Below, piece by piece: positions 1 through 8,307 of a stretch of 64,000 nt of DNA; position 1 is the first letter of the stretch; every line of letters begins with the position of its first letter. The position numbers and the translations under genes are program-made. The notes below the pieces were generated by a model. That model was not told the origin of the DNA, did not search any database, and was given only the letters and a program-made list of their open reading frames with translations. The DNA lies in contig NZ_CP094242.1 in assembly GCF_022749515.1 (NCBI RefSeq), forward strand, positions 2,510,277-2,574,276, given 5' to 3'. The stretch is from Morococcus cerebrosus (GTDB lineage: Bacteria > Pseudomonadota > Gammaproteobacteria > Burkholderiales > Neisseriaceae).

Positions 1-669
1 GAGCCCGATTACGAAGCCCTGCACCGCTACAATCCGCAGCTTGTCATTACCGGCGGGCCGGGCGCGGAAGCGTATGAACAGTTGGCGAAAAACGCGACCA
101 CCATAGATCTGACGGTGGACAACGGCAATATCCGCACCAGCGGCGAGCAGCAGATGGAGACCCTGGCGCGGATTTTCGGCAAGGAAGCGCGCGCGGCGGA
201 ATTGAAGGCGCAGATTGACGCGCTGTTCGCCCAAACGCGCGAAGCCGCCAAAGGCAAAGGGCGCGGACTGGTGCTGTCGGTTACGGGCAACAAGGTGTCC
301 GCCTTCGGCACGCAGTCGCGGTTGGCCAGCTGGATACATGGCGACATCGGCCTGCCGTCCGTGGATGAATCTTTACGCAGCGAGGGGCACGGGCAGCCCG
401 TTTCCTTCGAATACATCAAAGAGAAAAACCCCGACTGGATTTTCATCATCGACCGTACCGCCGCCATCGGACAGGAAGGGCCGGCGGCTGTCGAAGTGTT
501 GGATAACGCGCTGGTACGCGGCACGAACGCTTGGAAGCGCAAACAAATCATCGTCATGCCTGCCGCGAACTACATTGTCGCGGGCGGCGCGCGGCAGTTG
601 ATACAGGCGGCAGAACAGTTGAAGGCGGCGTTTGAAAAGGCCGAACCCGTTTCGGCGGGGAAAGAATAG
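1..669 (+). CDS. Siderophore ABC-transporter periplasmic binding protein, C-terminal part (5' end outside window)
   Basis: The frame is open from base 1 to a TAG stop at 667-669 and gives 222 residues without a start codon, so the N-terminus and signal peptide lie upstream. The sequence (NPQLVITGGPGAEAYEQL near its start, EYIKEKNPDWIFIIDRT in the middle, VMPAANYIVAGGARQLI near the end) fits the second lobe of a TroA/FepB/FhuD-type cluster-8 binding protein that delivers Fe(III)-siderophore to an inner-membrane ABC permease. A cupin and a TonB-dependent receptor follow on the same strand, which supports iron-siderophore uptake. From memory, meningococcal genomes carry a similar pair called fetB2/fetA2; the symbol is not assigned here. 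The exact siderophore cannot be read from sequence. Confidence 0.85.
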   Translation, partial: EPDYEALHRYNPQLVITGGPGAEAYEQLAKNATTIDLTVDNGNIRTSGEQQMETLARIFGKEARAAELKAQIDALFAQTREAAKGKGRGLVLSVTGNKVSAFGTQSRLASWIHGDIGLPSVDESLRSEGHGQPVSFEYIKEKNPDWIFIIDRTAAIGQEGPAAVEVLDNALVRGTNAWKRKQIIVMPAANYIVAGGARQLIQAAEQLKAAFEKAEPVSAGKE

Positions 670-670
670 G

Positions 671-2035
671 GGTCGTCTGAAAACGGAGCTGCAAAAGAAG
701 TGAAAAGCAGCCTGCACGTTGAAAATGCTGCCAAAGCAAACCTTCGGTTTGCCGCCCTCTCCCTAGCCCTCTCCCACGGGGAGAGGGGATGGGGTTGCAG
801 GCTGCTTTTAAGGTTCAGGCAAATTTTAACTCTTGTTGAAGCTGTACTTTAGCTTCGCAGAAACTCGACTTCCTTCGGAAACCTTGTTTTCAGACGACCT
901 TTTGGAACACCATAGGCACACGCATTGAGCGGCTGAGTCAAAGATTCAGACCAATGGCAGTCCGCACCCGAGTTTATGCGGCAAACAGCGAGGCTACGGT
1001 AGCCCGTCCCCTCTCCCCGTGGGAGAGGGTTAGGGAGAGGGCAGTAAGCCGCAGGCTTACATCAAAGCCGATAACGCTTTCACAAAGCCTGTGCACTGAA
1101 AACGGAAAGGTCGTCTGAAAACGGAGCTTCTGAAGGAAGCGGAGTTTCTGCGAAGCTAAAACCGAAGCTGCAAAAGAAGTGAAAAGCAGCCTGCACGTTG
1201 AAAATGTCACCCAAGCAAACCTACGGTTTGCCGCCCTCTCCCTAGCCCTCTCCCACGGGGAGAGGGGATGGGGTTGCCGGCTGCTTTTAGGGTTCAGGCA
1301 AATTTTAACTCTTGTTGAAGCTGCACTTTAGCTTCGCAGAAACTCGACTTCCTTCGGAAACCTCGTTTTCAGACGACCTTTTGGAACACCATAGGCACAC
1401 GCATCGACCGTCTGAATCAAAGATTCAGACCGATAGCAGTCCGCACTCGAGTTTATGCGGCAAACAGCAAGGCTGCGGCAACCCGTCCCCTCTCCCAATG
1501 GGAGAGGGTTAGGGAGAGGGCAGTAAGCCGCAGGCTTGCATCAAAGCCGATAACGCTTTCACAAAGCCTATGCACTGAAAACAGAAAGGTCGTCTGAAAA
1601 CGAGGTTTCCGAAGAAAGCGGAGTTTCTGCGAAGCTAAAACCGAAGCTGCAAAAGAAGCAAAAAGCGATCTGCACGTTGAAAATGCCGTCCAAGCAAACC
1701 TGCGGTTTGCCGCCCTCTCCCTGACCCTCTCCCACGGGGCGAGGGGATTGGGTTTAGGGTTCAGGCAAATTTTAACTCTTGTTGAAGCTGTACTTTAGCT
1801 TCGCAGAAACTCGACTTCCTTCGGAAACCTTGTTTTCAGACGACCTTTTGGAACACCATAGGCACACGCATTGAGCGGCTGAGTCAAAGATTCAGACCAA
1901 TGGCAGTCCGCACCCGAGTTTATGCGGCAAACAGCGAGGCTACGGTAGCCCGTCCCCTCTCCCCGTGGGAGAGGGTTAGGGAGAGGGCAGTAAGCCGCAA
2001 GCCGCAAGCTTCCATCAAAGCCGATAACACTTCCG
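671..2035. repeat. Three tandem-like copies of a 440-480 bp Neisseria repeat module
   Basis: Copies begin with GGTCGTCTGA at 671, 1109 and 1588 (spacing 438 and 479 bp; the first copy lacks about 41 bp). Each holds, in order, an arm ending TTTCTGCGAAGCTAAA, the string AAGCAGCCTGCA, a GC-rich REP-like palindrome (CCCTCTCC...GGAGAGGG), the complementary arm TTTAGCTTCGCAGAAAC ending in TTTTCAGACGACC, then a second tail with CCGCACxCGAGTTTATGCGG and another GGGAGAGGG palindrome. Short open frames here are by-products of the repeats and I do not call genes. The stretch separates the binding-protein gene from the cupin gene. Confidence 0.85.
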
Positions 2036-2121
2036 TTACAACTCCGCCCACTGAAAGAAGCCTGCAACGAAACCAAAACGACAAACCACATCGTAAACCA
2101 CCCAACCCATAGGAGAACCCC

Positions 2122-2445
2122 ATGCAAAACGAAACCATCAACCTGAAACAGCACCTTGCCGCCATCAAAGAATATTGGCAGCCCGAAATCATCAACCGCC
2201 ACGGGTTCCAATTCCGCCTGGTCAAACTTTTGGGCGATTACGGTTGGCACACGCACGGATACAGCGACAAAGTGCTGTTTGCCGTGGAGGGCGATATGGC
2301 GGTGGACTTCGCCGACGGCGGCAGCATGACGATACGCGAAGGCGAGATGGCGGTTGTGCCAAAGTCGGTGTCGCACCGCCCGCGTTCGGAAAACGGCTGC
2401 TCAGTGGTGCTGATTGAGCTGCCCGACCCGTCCGAGGCCGCCTGA
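2122..2445 (+). CDS. Small cupin-fold protein of the siderophore cluster
   Basis: This gives 107 residues. Start ATG is supported by AGGAGA at 2111-2116. The motif GWHTHGYSDKVLFAVEG carries the cupin metal-binding H-x-H pattern, and GEMAVVPKSVSHRP gives the second cupin motif with its His. It is a single-domain cupin of typical size, probably cytosolic because no signal peptide is visible. It lies between the periplasmic binding protein and the TonB-dependent receptor, so a link to siderophore uptake is likely, but the reaction is unknown; sensor, isomerase or simple binding roles are all possible. Confidence 0.8.
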   Translation: MQNETINLKQHLAAIKEYWQPEIINRHGFQFRLVKLLGDYGWHTHGYSDKVLFAVEGDMAVDFADGGSMTIREGEMAVVPKSVSHRPRSENGCSVVLIELPDPSEAA

Positions 2446-2564
2446 AAACGAAGTTTCCGAAGGAAGCTGAGTTTCTGCGAAGCTAAAACGAAGTTTCCGA
2501 AGGAAGCTGAGTTTCTGCGAAGCTAAAACGAAGTTTCCGAAGGAAGTCGAGTTTCTGCGAAGCT
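2445..2564. repeat. Three tandem 40-bp units
   Basis: Unit starts at 2445, 2485 and 2525 (AAAACGAAGTTTCCGAAGGA followed by 20 more bases ending CTGCGAAGCT). The third unit differs by GTC for CTG. The unit is one arm of the large repeat module found at 671-2035, here amplified on its own between the cupin stop and the receptor gene. Confidence 0.9.
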
Positions 2565-2634
2565 AAAAGCAGCCTGCACCTTCAATATGCCGAAAGCACA
2601 ACCCCACCGCACACCAACACACAAAGGAAATCCC

Positions 2635-4815
2635 ATGACACGCTTCAAATACTCCCTGCTGTTTGCCGCTCTGCTGCCCGTGTACGCGCAGGCCGATGTT
2701 TCTGTTTCAGACGACCCCAAACCGCAGGAAAGCACCGAATTGCCGACCATCACCGTTACCGCCGACCGCACCGCGAGTTCCAACGACGGCTACACCGTTT
2801 CCGGCACGCACACCCCGCTCGGGCTGCCCATGACCCTGCGCGAAATCCCGCAGAGCGTCAGCGTCATCACATCGCAACAAATGCGCGACCAAAACATCAA
2901 AACGCTCGACCGCGCCCTGTTGCAGGCGACCGGCACCAGCCGCCAGATTTACGGCTCCGACCGCGCGGGCTACAACTACCTGTTCGCGCGCGGCAGCCGC
3001 ATCGCCAACTACCAAATCAACGGCATCCCCGTTGCCGATGCGCTGGCCGATACGGGCAATGCCAACACCGCCGCCTATGAGCGCGTGGAAGTCGTGCGCG
3101 GCGCGGCGGGGCTGCTGGACGGCACGGGCGAGCCTTCCGCCACCGTCAATCTGGTACGCAAACGCCCGACCCGCAATCCCTTGTTTGAAGTCCGCGCCGA
3201 AGCGGGAAACCGCAAACATTTCGGGCTGGGCGCGGACGTATCGGGCAGCCTGAACGCCGAAGGCACGCTGCGCGGCCGCCTGGTTTCCACCTTCGGACGC
3301 GGCGACTCGTGGCGGCAGCGCGAACGCAGCCACGATGCCGAACTCTACGGCATTTTGGAATACGACATCGCACCGCAAACCCGCGTCCACGCAGGCATGG
3401 ACTACCAGCAGGCGAAAGAAACCGCCGACGCGCCGCTCAGCTACGCCGTGTACGACAGCCAAGGTTATGCCACCGCCTTCGGCCCGAAAGACAACCCCGC
3501 CACAAATTGGGCGAACAGCCGCCACCGTGCGCTCAACCTGTTCGCCGGCATCGAACACCGCTTCAACCAAGACTGGAAACTCAAAGCCGAATACGACTAC
3601 ACCCGCAGCCGCTTCCGCCAGCCCTACGGCGTAGCAGGCGTGCTTTCCATCGACCACAACACCGCCGCCACCGACCTGATTCCCGGTTATTGGCACGCCG
3701 ACCCGCGCACCCATAGCGCCAGCGTATCATTGACCGGCAAATACCGCCTGTTCGGCCGCGAACACGATTTAATCGCGGGTATCAACGGCTACAAATACGC
3801 CAGCAACAAATACGGCGAACGCAGCATCATCCCCAACGCCATCCCCAACGCCTACGAATTTTCCCGCATGGGCGTCTATCCGCAGCCATCATCGTTTGCC
3901 CAAACCATCCCGCAATACGGCACCAGGCGGCAAATCGGCGGCTATCTCGCCACCCGCTTCCGCGCCGCCGACAACCTTTCGCTGATTTTGGGCGGACGAT
4001 ACACCCGTTACCGCACGGGCGGAAGCTACGACAGCCACACCGGAGGTACGCCCACCATCCGTGCCAACCGTTTCACCCCCTACACAGGCATCGTGTTCGA
4101 CCTGACCGACAACCTGTCGCTTTACGGCTCGTACAGCAGCCTGTTCGTCCCACAATCGCAAAAAGACGAACACGGCAGCTACCTGAAACCCGTAACCGGC
4201 AACAATCTGGAAGCCGGCATCAAAGGCGAATGGCTTGAAGGCCGTCTGAACGCATCCGCCGCCGTGTACCGCGCCCGTAAAAACAACCTCGCCACCGCAG
4301 CAGGCCGCGACCCGAGCGGCAACACCTACTACCGCGCCGCCAACCAAGCCAAAACCCACGGCTGGGAAATCGAAGTCGGCGGCCGCATCACACCCGAATG
4401 GCAGATACAGGCAGGCTACAGCCAAAGCAAAACCCGCGACCAAGACGGCAGCCGCCTGAACCCCGACAGCGTGCCCGAACGCAGCTTCAAACTCTTCACC
4501 GCCTACCACTTCGCCCCCGAAGCCCCCAGCGGCTGGACCATCGGTGCGGGTGTACGCTGGCAGAGCGAAACCCACACCGACCCTGCCACGCTCCGCATCC
4601 CCAACCCCGCTGCCAAAGCCCGCGCCGCCGCCAACAGCCGCCAAAAAGCCTACGCCGTCGCCGACATCATGGCGCGTTACCGCTTCAATCCGCGCGCCGA
4701 ACTGTCGCTGAACGTGGACAACCTGTTCAACAAACACTACCGCACCCAGCCCGACCGCCACAGTTACGGCGCACTGCGGACAGTGAACGCAGCGTTTACC
4801 TATCGGTTTAAATAA
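2635..4815 (+). CDS. TonB-dependent siderophore receptor (outer membrane)
   Basis: This gives 726 residues from the ATG at 2635, which follows AAAGGAAA; an in-frame ATG at 2587 would put 16 residues before the signal peptide and is less likely. The signal peptide (MTRFKYSLLFAALLPVYAQA) is followed by a TonB-box-like LPTITVTA. The plug domain follows (residues about 55-165, with LREIPQSVSVIT and VVRGAAGLLDGTGEP), then a 22-strand-type barrel. The end AAFTYRFK has the aromatic final strand with an extra Lys after the usual terminal Phe. The plug sequence is of the ferrichrome/pyoverdine receptor type. It should import ferric siderophore across the outer membrane with TonB energy, handing it to the upstream binding protein. 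No Fur box was convincingly seen. Confidence 0.92.
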   Translation: MTRFKYSLLFAALLPVYAQADVSVSDDPKPQESTELPTITVTADRTASSNDGYTVSGTHTPLGLPMTLREIPQSVSVITSQQMRDQNIKTLDRALLQATGTSRQIYGSDRAGYNYLFARGSRIANYQINGIPVADALADTGNANTAAYERVEVVRGAAGLLDGTGEPSATVNLVRKRPTRNPLFEVRAEAGNRKHFGLGADVSGSLNAEGTLRGRLVSTFGRGDSWRQRERSHDAELYGILEYDIAPQTRVHAGMDYQQAKETADAPLSYAVYDSQGYATAFGPKDNPATNWANSRHRALNLFAGIEHRFNQDWKLKAEYDYTRSRFRQPYGVAGVLSIDHNTAATDLIPGYWHADPRTHSASVSLTGKYRLFGREHDLIAGINGYKYASNKYGERSIIPNAIPNAYEFSRMGVYPQPSSFAQTIPQYGTRRQIGGYLATRFRAADNLSLILGGRYTRYRTGGSYDSHTGGTPTIRANRFTPYTGIVFDLTDNLSLYGSYSSLFVPQSQKDEHGSYLKPVTGNNLEAGIKGEWLEGRLNASAAVYRARKNNLATAAGRDPSGNTYYRAANQAKTHGWEIEVGGRITPEWQIQAGYSQSKTRDQDGSRLNPDSVPERSFKLFTAYHFAPEAPSGWTIGAGVRWQSETHTDPATLRIPNPAAKARAAANSRQKAYAVADIMARYRFNPRAELSLNVDNLFNKHYRTQPDRHSYGALRTVNAAFTYRFK

Positions 4816-5174
4816 GGTCGTCTGAAACGGGGTTTCCGGAGGAAACGGAGTTTCTGCGAAGCTAAAGTGCAACTTTTGAAAGTACAGCTTCAACAAGAGT
4901 TAAAAATTGCCTGAACCTTAAAAGCAGCCTGCAACCCAATCCCCTCTCCCCGTGGGAGAGGGACAGGGAGAGGGCGGCAAACCGCAGGTTTGCTTGGACA
5001 GCATTTTCAACGTGCAGGCTGCTTTTCACTTCGTTGAAACTTCGTTTTAACTTCGCAGAAACTTGACTTCCTTCGGAAACCTCGTTTTCAGACGACCTTT
5101 TGGAACACTGCAGGCACACGCATTGAGCGGTTGAATCAAAGATTCAGACTGATGGCAGTCCGCACTCGAGCTTA
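4816..5174. repeat. Fourth repeat module, left part, with inverted core
   Basis: The outer arms (GGTCGTCTGAAACGGGGTTT from 4816 and CTTCCTTCGGAAACCTCG near 5070) are in the same order as in the modules at 671-2035. The core at about 4881-5030 (GTACAGCTTCAACAAGAG ... CGTGCAGGCTGCTTTT) is the reverse complement of their core. The module is interrupted at 5174 by the IS5 element and continues at 6922. Confidence 0.8.
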
Positions 5175-5660
5175 GAGCGTGTTCATAGTCTTCGTAGCAG
5201 GACTCCCAAGAAAGCCAAAGCTACCATTTGCAGACTGGTACTCAACTTACGCTCGCAGTTTTTCCAAAGCCGCCTGTTCTTTTCCAACCAGGAAAAGCTG
5301 CGCTCTACTACCCATCGCTTCGGCAATACTGCAAAACGGTGCAATTCGTTTCGTTTGGCAATCTCTACCTCCGCACCAATCAACTCCTGTACCGACGAAG
5401 CAAATGCCTTACCCGTGTAACCACCGTCAGCAAGGATTTTTTGTATCGCACCAAGATTATCCCGCCCACGTTCCAATGCCACCAGGCAGCCTTTTCTATC
5501 CGTAACATCCGCCGTCGTTACCGCAAGGGCATGCGGCAAACCTTGCGTGTCAACCGCTATATGTCGCTTGATACCGCTAACCTTCTTGCCCGCATCGTAG
5601 CCTTTTTCCATGGCGGTATCCGTGTTCTTCACACTCTGCGCATCAATAATCAGGAAAGTA

Positions 5661-6563
5661 TAGTCAATTAAAATCAAAATAGGACAGTAACGCATCGTCA
5701 AATCGGGCGTAATCAGACAATACGGTTCGCAGATACCGCTTAATATTCGCCCACACCTTCTCAATCGGGTTGAGCTCAGGTGAATAAGGTGCAAGAGGCA
5801 ATACCTTATGTCCCAATTTTTCCGCCATTTCCCGTAAAACACCCATACGGTGAAATCGTGCATTATCTAAAATAATCACCGATTTTTGAGTCAATGCGGG
5901 CAGTAGGCATTGCTGAAACCACGCTTCAAAAAAGACCCCGGTCATCGTATTTTGATAAACCATCGGAGCGATCAGCCGGTTGCCGACTTGTGCGGACACC
6001 AAAGATAAGCGTCGGTATCTTTTTCCACTTATCTGCGCTTTCACTATTTGCCCTTTCGGGCTGCGGGCATAGGGACGGAAAACAGGTAGCGGTCAAATCC
6101 TGTTTCATCCAAATAAACACGTTGGTAGCCGGAAAATTCGGCCAGCTGTGTCAAATAATGCGTTACTTTGGCCGGATCTTGTTCTTTGTAAGTGGTGGTC
6201 TTTTTTTGCGCGTCATCCCCATCTGTTTGAGTGCATAGCAAACGGCGGCTGGCGTACAATCAAAATGTTTGGCGATTTCATGCAGATAGGCATCCTGGTG
6301 CTGCTCAACATATTGAGCCAGTTTTTGCCTATCCAATTTTACGGCATTTAGACCGGTAACTTGATGTTTTAGGCTGCCTGTTTGTTTTTTAAGGCGAATC
6401 CACAGGTAAAGCGTGTTTCTTGACAAATTAAACGTTGCTGCGGTTTGGCTGATATTTTTGCATTGTTCGTAATAGTTTAAAGCTTTGTTTCTTAAGTCCG
6501 CAGAGTATGCCATGGTTAGACCTTCAAAGTTGAGTATTGTACTATTTTATTTTTAATTGACTA
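5661..6563 (-). mobile_element. IS630-family element inserted in the IS5 element
   Basis: The element is 903 bp with ends TAGTCAATTAAAA (5661) and its complement at 6551-6563. It is flanked by the TA dinucleotide at 5659-5660 and 6564-6565, the standard IS630 target duplication. Excising it together with one TA restores the reading frame of the interrupted IS5 transposase. Confidence 0.9.
5664..6513 (-). pseudogene. IS630-family transposase in three frames
   Basis: The N-terminal HTH part (6163-6513, MAYSADLRNKALNYYEQC) ends in QMGMTRKKRPP. The middle (about 6080-6220, KTTTYKEQDPAKVTHYLTQL ... VYLDETGFDRYLF) lies in the -1 frame, and the C-part (5664-6044, VIILDNARFHRMG ... LNPIEKVWANIKRYLR, with the second D and the E) is in the third frame. 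The first shift sits on A7 (T7 on the plus strand at 6201-6207, read AAAAAAAG), a classic slippery site for IS630 elements. The second, near 6080 in TTTTCCGTCCC, looks like a 1-bp deletion, so the copy is probably dead. Confidence 0.8.
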
Positions 6564-6921
6564 TAGTTGCTTCATGGCGCCCCTGCTTGCGGTGCTCCGC
6601 AACTACCTGATTTTTTTAATGCTTCCTCAAGGATGCTGATGCCACTCTCGCGTGGTTCGGTCCATCTCTGGAAGTAGGAATGCACGGTGCGCCATTTGGG
6701 GAAGTCGCCCGGCAAAGCGCGCCAGGAGCAGCCAGTGCGTTGCAGGTAGAGAATGGCACAAAAGACATCGTACAAGTCCACCTGGCGTGGCGCTGTGCGT
6801 TTACGGGCACTTTCCAGCAGGGGAAGGAGAGGCGCAAATTGCTCGCGACTGATATCGCTTGGGTAGGTTTTTCTGTTCATGCCGATAGTTTACAGCAGAG
6901 GCTGAGACAATGAACACGTTC

Positions 6922-7013
6922 TTATGCGGCAAACAGCGAGGCTGCGGCAACCCGTCCCTTCTCCCCGTGGGAGAGGGTTAGGGAGAGGGTAGTAAGCCGC
7001 AGGCTTGCATTCG
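6922..7013. repeat. Fourth repeat module, right part
   Basis: TTATGCGGCAAACAGCGAGG continues the module broken at 5174, through the palindrome CTCCCCGTGGGAGAGGG and AAGCCGCAGGCTTGCAT, as in the tails of the copies at 671-2035. Bases 7014-7112 hold no gene. Confidence 0.75.
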
Positions 7014-7112
7014 GAACGAAACGAAAACCGCCATACGGAGTCTAATCAAACCGGTTACGAAAACAAATAACGCGGCTATATTCCACTTTCAGACGACCCA
7101 AACCGACCGAAA

Positions 7113-7205
7113 CAGATAGTGGATTAAAATAAAAATGAGACAAGGCAACAACGCCCGCTGTGTACAGAGAGTACAGTACATAAGGGTGTTGACAACGCCG
7201 TATCA
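7113..7205. repeat. Correia-like element remnant
   Basis: ATAGTGGATTAAAATAAAAA followed by GACAAGGCAACAACGCC resembles the left half of a Correia repeat enclosed element. CAACGCCGTAT at about 7193-7203 resembles the inner edge of the right end. The outer right terminal repeat is missing. A TTGACA at about 7189 could serve as a -35 for the cupin gene just downstream, as Correia elements are known to carry promoters; the -10 is weak. Confidence 0.5.
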
Positions 7206-7256
7206 TTGCAATTTTGATCTGCCATAAATTTTGTCTGCAACCAAAGGAAAACCATC

Positions 7257-7619
7257 ATGAAAAACATCAAAACCCAACTTTTCGCCGTTCTCCTCGGCCT
7301 CTCCGCCGCTGCCGCGCCTGCCGCCGAAATCGCCCAAAGCACGTGTAAAGTCTTTGAAGGCGTCAACTACACCGTCATCCGTGAAACCCTGCCCAAAGGC
7401 AAGGAAATCCCCCGCCACAACCACCCCGGCCACACCCTGCTGGTTACCCAAACCAAAGGCAGCTCGGTATTTTTGTTTGACAGCGGAAAAAGGCAGGAAT
7501 TGCGGCAGGGCAGCGTCCTGAAGGCGGATGGTAGCGAATACGTTGCCATCAAAATAACCGACGACAGCGAATTGGTGATTGTGCTGGTGAAGGACGGGAA
7601 GAAGGCGGGTGCGGAATAG
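7257..7619 (+). CDS. Exported cupin protein
   Basis: This gives 120 residues; the ATG follows AAAGGAAAACC. A signal peptide is clear (MKNIKTQLFAVLLGLSAAAA, cleavage near APAAE), so the protein is periplasmic or secreted. The body is a single cupin with PRHNHPGHTLLVT (metal-binding His residues) and a GSVLKADGSEYVAIK second motif. One Cys (STCKVF) follows the signal peptide. The function is unknown. It is not obviously in an operon, being separated from the receptor by the IS nest and from pncC by a DUS-containing gap. Confidence 0.8.
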   Translation: MKNIKTQLFAVLLGLSAAAAPAAEIAQSTCKVFEGVNYTVIRETLPKGKEIPRHNHPGHTLLVTQTKGSSVFLFDSGKRQELRQGSVLKADGSEYVAIKITDDSELVIVLVKDGKKAGAE

Positions 7620-7743
7620 AATGTCCTTCAGATCGTCTGAAAACGCAGTTGGAGACGACCTTCCGCCACCATCGGCAATCGACCTATAATCTATTTCCTG
7701 TCCGCCCCCGACGAATCCGCCGCCATTGAAGAAAGAAAGTCCC

Positions 7744-8211
7744 ATGACCGCGCTGCAAACCATCGCCGAACACCTCACCCGACACCGACAAACCGTTACC
7801 TGCGCCGAATCCTGCACGGGCGGCCTGCTTGCGGGCGCATTCACCAGCATCGCGGGCAGCTCGCAATGGTTTCATCAAAGTTTCGTGACTTACAGCAACC
7901 AAGCCAAAGAAGAACGCCTCGGCGTCATGCCCGACACGCTGCTGAAACACGGCGCGGTCAGCCGTGAAACCGTGTACGAAATGGCACGAGGTGCCAAAGC
8001 CGTCGCACAAGCCGACTACGCCCTGAGTATTTCCGGCATCGCAGGCCCCGGCGGAGGCAGCGCGGCAAAACCCGTCGGCACGGTGTGGTTCGGGTTGTCC
8101 ACGCCGACCGAATCGCTGGAGCAAATGAAAATCTTCAGCGGCGACCGAGAGGCCGTCAGAAATCAGGCCGTCGCCTTCGCCCTTGAATTTTTGGCGGAAC
8201 ATTTGGTTTGA
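7744..8211 (+). CDS. pncC: Nicotinamide-nucleotide amidohydrolase (CinA C-terminal domain family)
   Basis: This gives 155 residues from ATG 7744; a TTG at 7726 is in frame but the ATG sits behind GAAAGAAAG and is preferred. ETVTCAESCTGG-type motif (RQTVTCAESCTGGLLAG), SGIAGPGGGSAAKPVGTVWF and the family's length of about 160 aa identify PncC, which converts NMN to nicotinic-acid mononucleotide and ammonia in the pyridine-nucleotide cycle. It is the stand-alone form without the CinA N-terminal domain. It is followed by a perfect DUS palindrome and convergent with the transporter gene. Confidence 0.93.
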   Translation: MTALQTIAEHLTRHRQTVTCAESCTGGLLAGAFTSIAGSSQWFHQSFVTYSNQAKEERLGVMPDTLLKHGAVSRETVYEMARGAKAVAQADYALSISGIAGPGGGSAAKPVGTVWFGLSTPTESLEQMKIFSGDREAVRNQAVAFALEFLAEHLV

Positions 8212-8243
8212 CGGTTCCCAGCGCAAGAACGGCAAACCGCGTT

Positions 8244-8289
8244 CATGCAAAAGGTCGTCTGAAAAATTTTTCAGACGACCTTTTGCATG
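8244..8289. terminator. Bidirectional DUS terminator, perfect 46-bp palindrome
   Basis: The left half CATGCAAAAGGTCGTCTGAA plus AAA is mirrored exactly, centre 8266/8267. The inverted uptake sequences make a stem with T-runs on both strands, between convergent pncC and the POT transporter. Confidence 0.9.
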
Positions 8290-8307
8290 TCTTGCTCAGA
8301 GCGGTTT

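Larger units (their letters stand above)
5183..6880 (-). pseudogene. IS5-family transposase, disrupted by IS630 insertion
   Basis: The N-terminal part (6572-6880, MNRKTYPSDISREQF, DUF4096-like) and the C-terminal part (5183 to about 5658) belong to one transposase. The C-part carries the DDE residues in LIIDAQSVKNTD, ILADGGYTG and VVERSFSWLEKNRRL. With the IS630 and one TA removed, the protein reads through HEATTFLIIDAQ at the junction. Independently, N- and C-parts are in different frames near an A7 run (TTAAAAAAATCAGG), needing a +1 shift. This may be natural IS5-group frameshifting or a mutation. The gene cannot make an intact protein now. Confidence 0.85.
5175..6921 (-). mobile_element. 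IS5-family element (split by an IS630 element)
   Basis: Terminal inverted repeats GAGCGTGTTCATAGTCT (from 5175) and, reverse-complemented from 6921, GAACGTGTTCATTGTCT. The 3-bp direct repeat TTA lies at 5172-5174 and 6922-6924. The uninterrupted version of the target, CTCGAGtTTATGCGG, is visible in the other repeat modules (for example near 1447). Removing the nested IS630 and one TA leaves about 842 bp, the usual size for this family. Confidence 0.9.

Noticed and set aside
1312..2112. Short frames within the repeat modules
   Set aside because: They recur with every repeat copy and change with small indels, so they reflect repeat sequence, not genes.
2707..4896. Two 335-codon minus-strand frames over the TonB receptor
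   Set aside because: Antisense shadows without RBS or recognisable domains.
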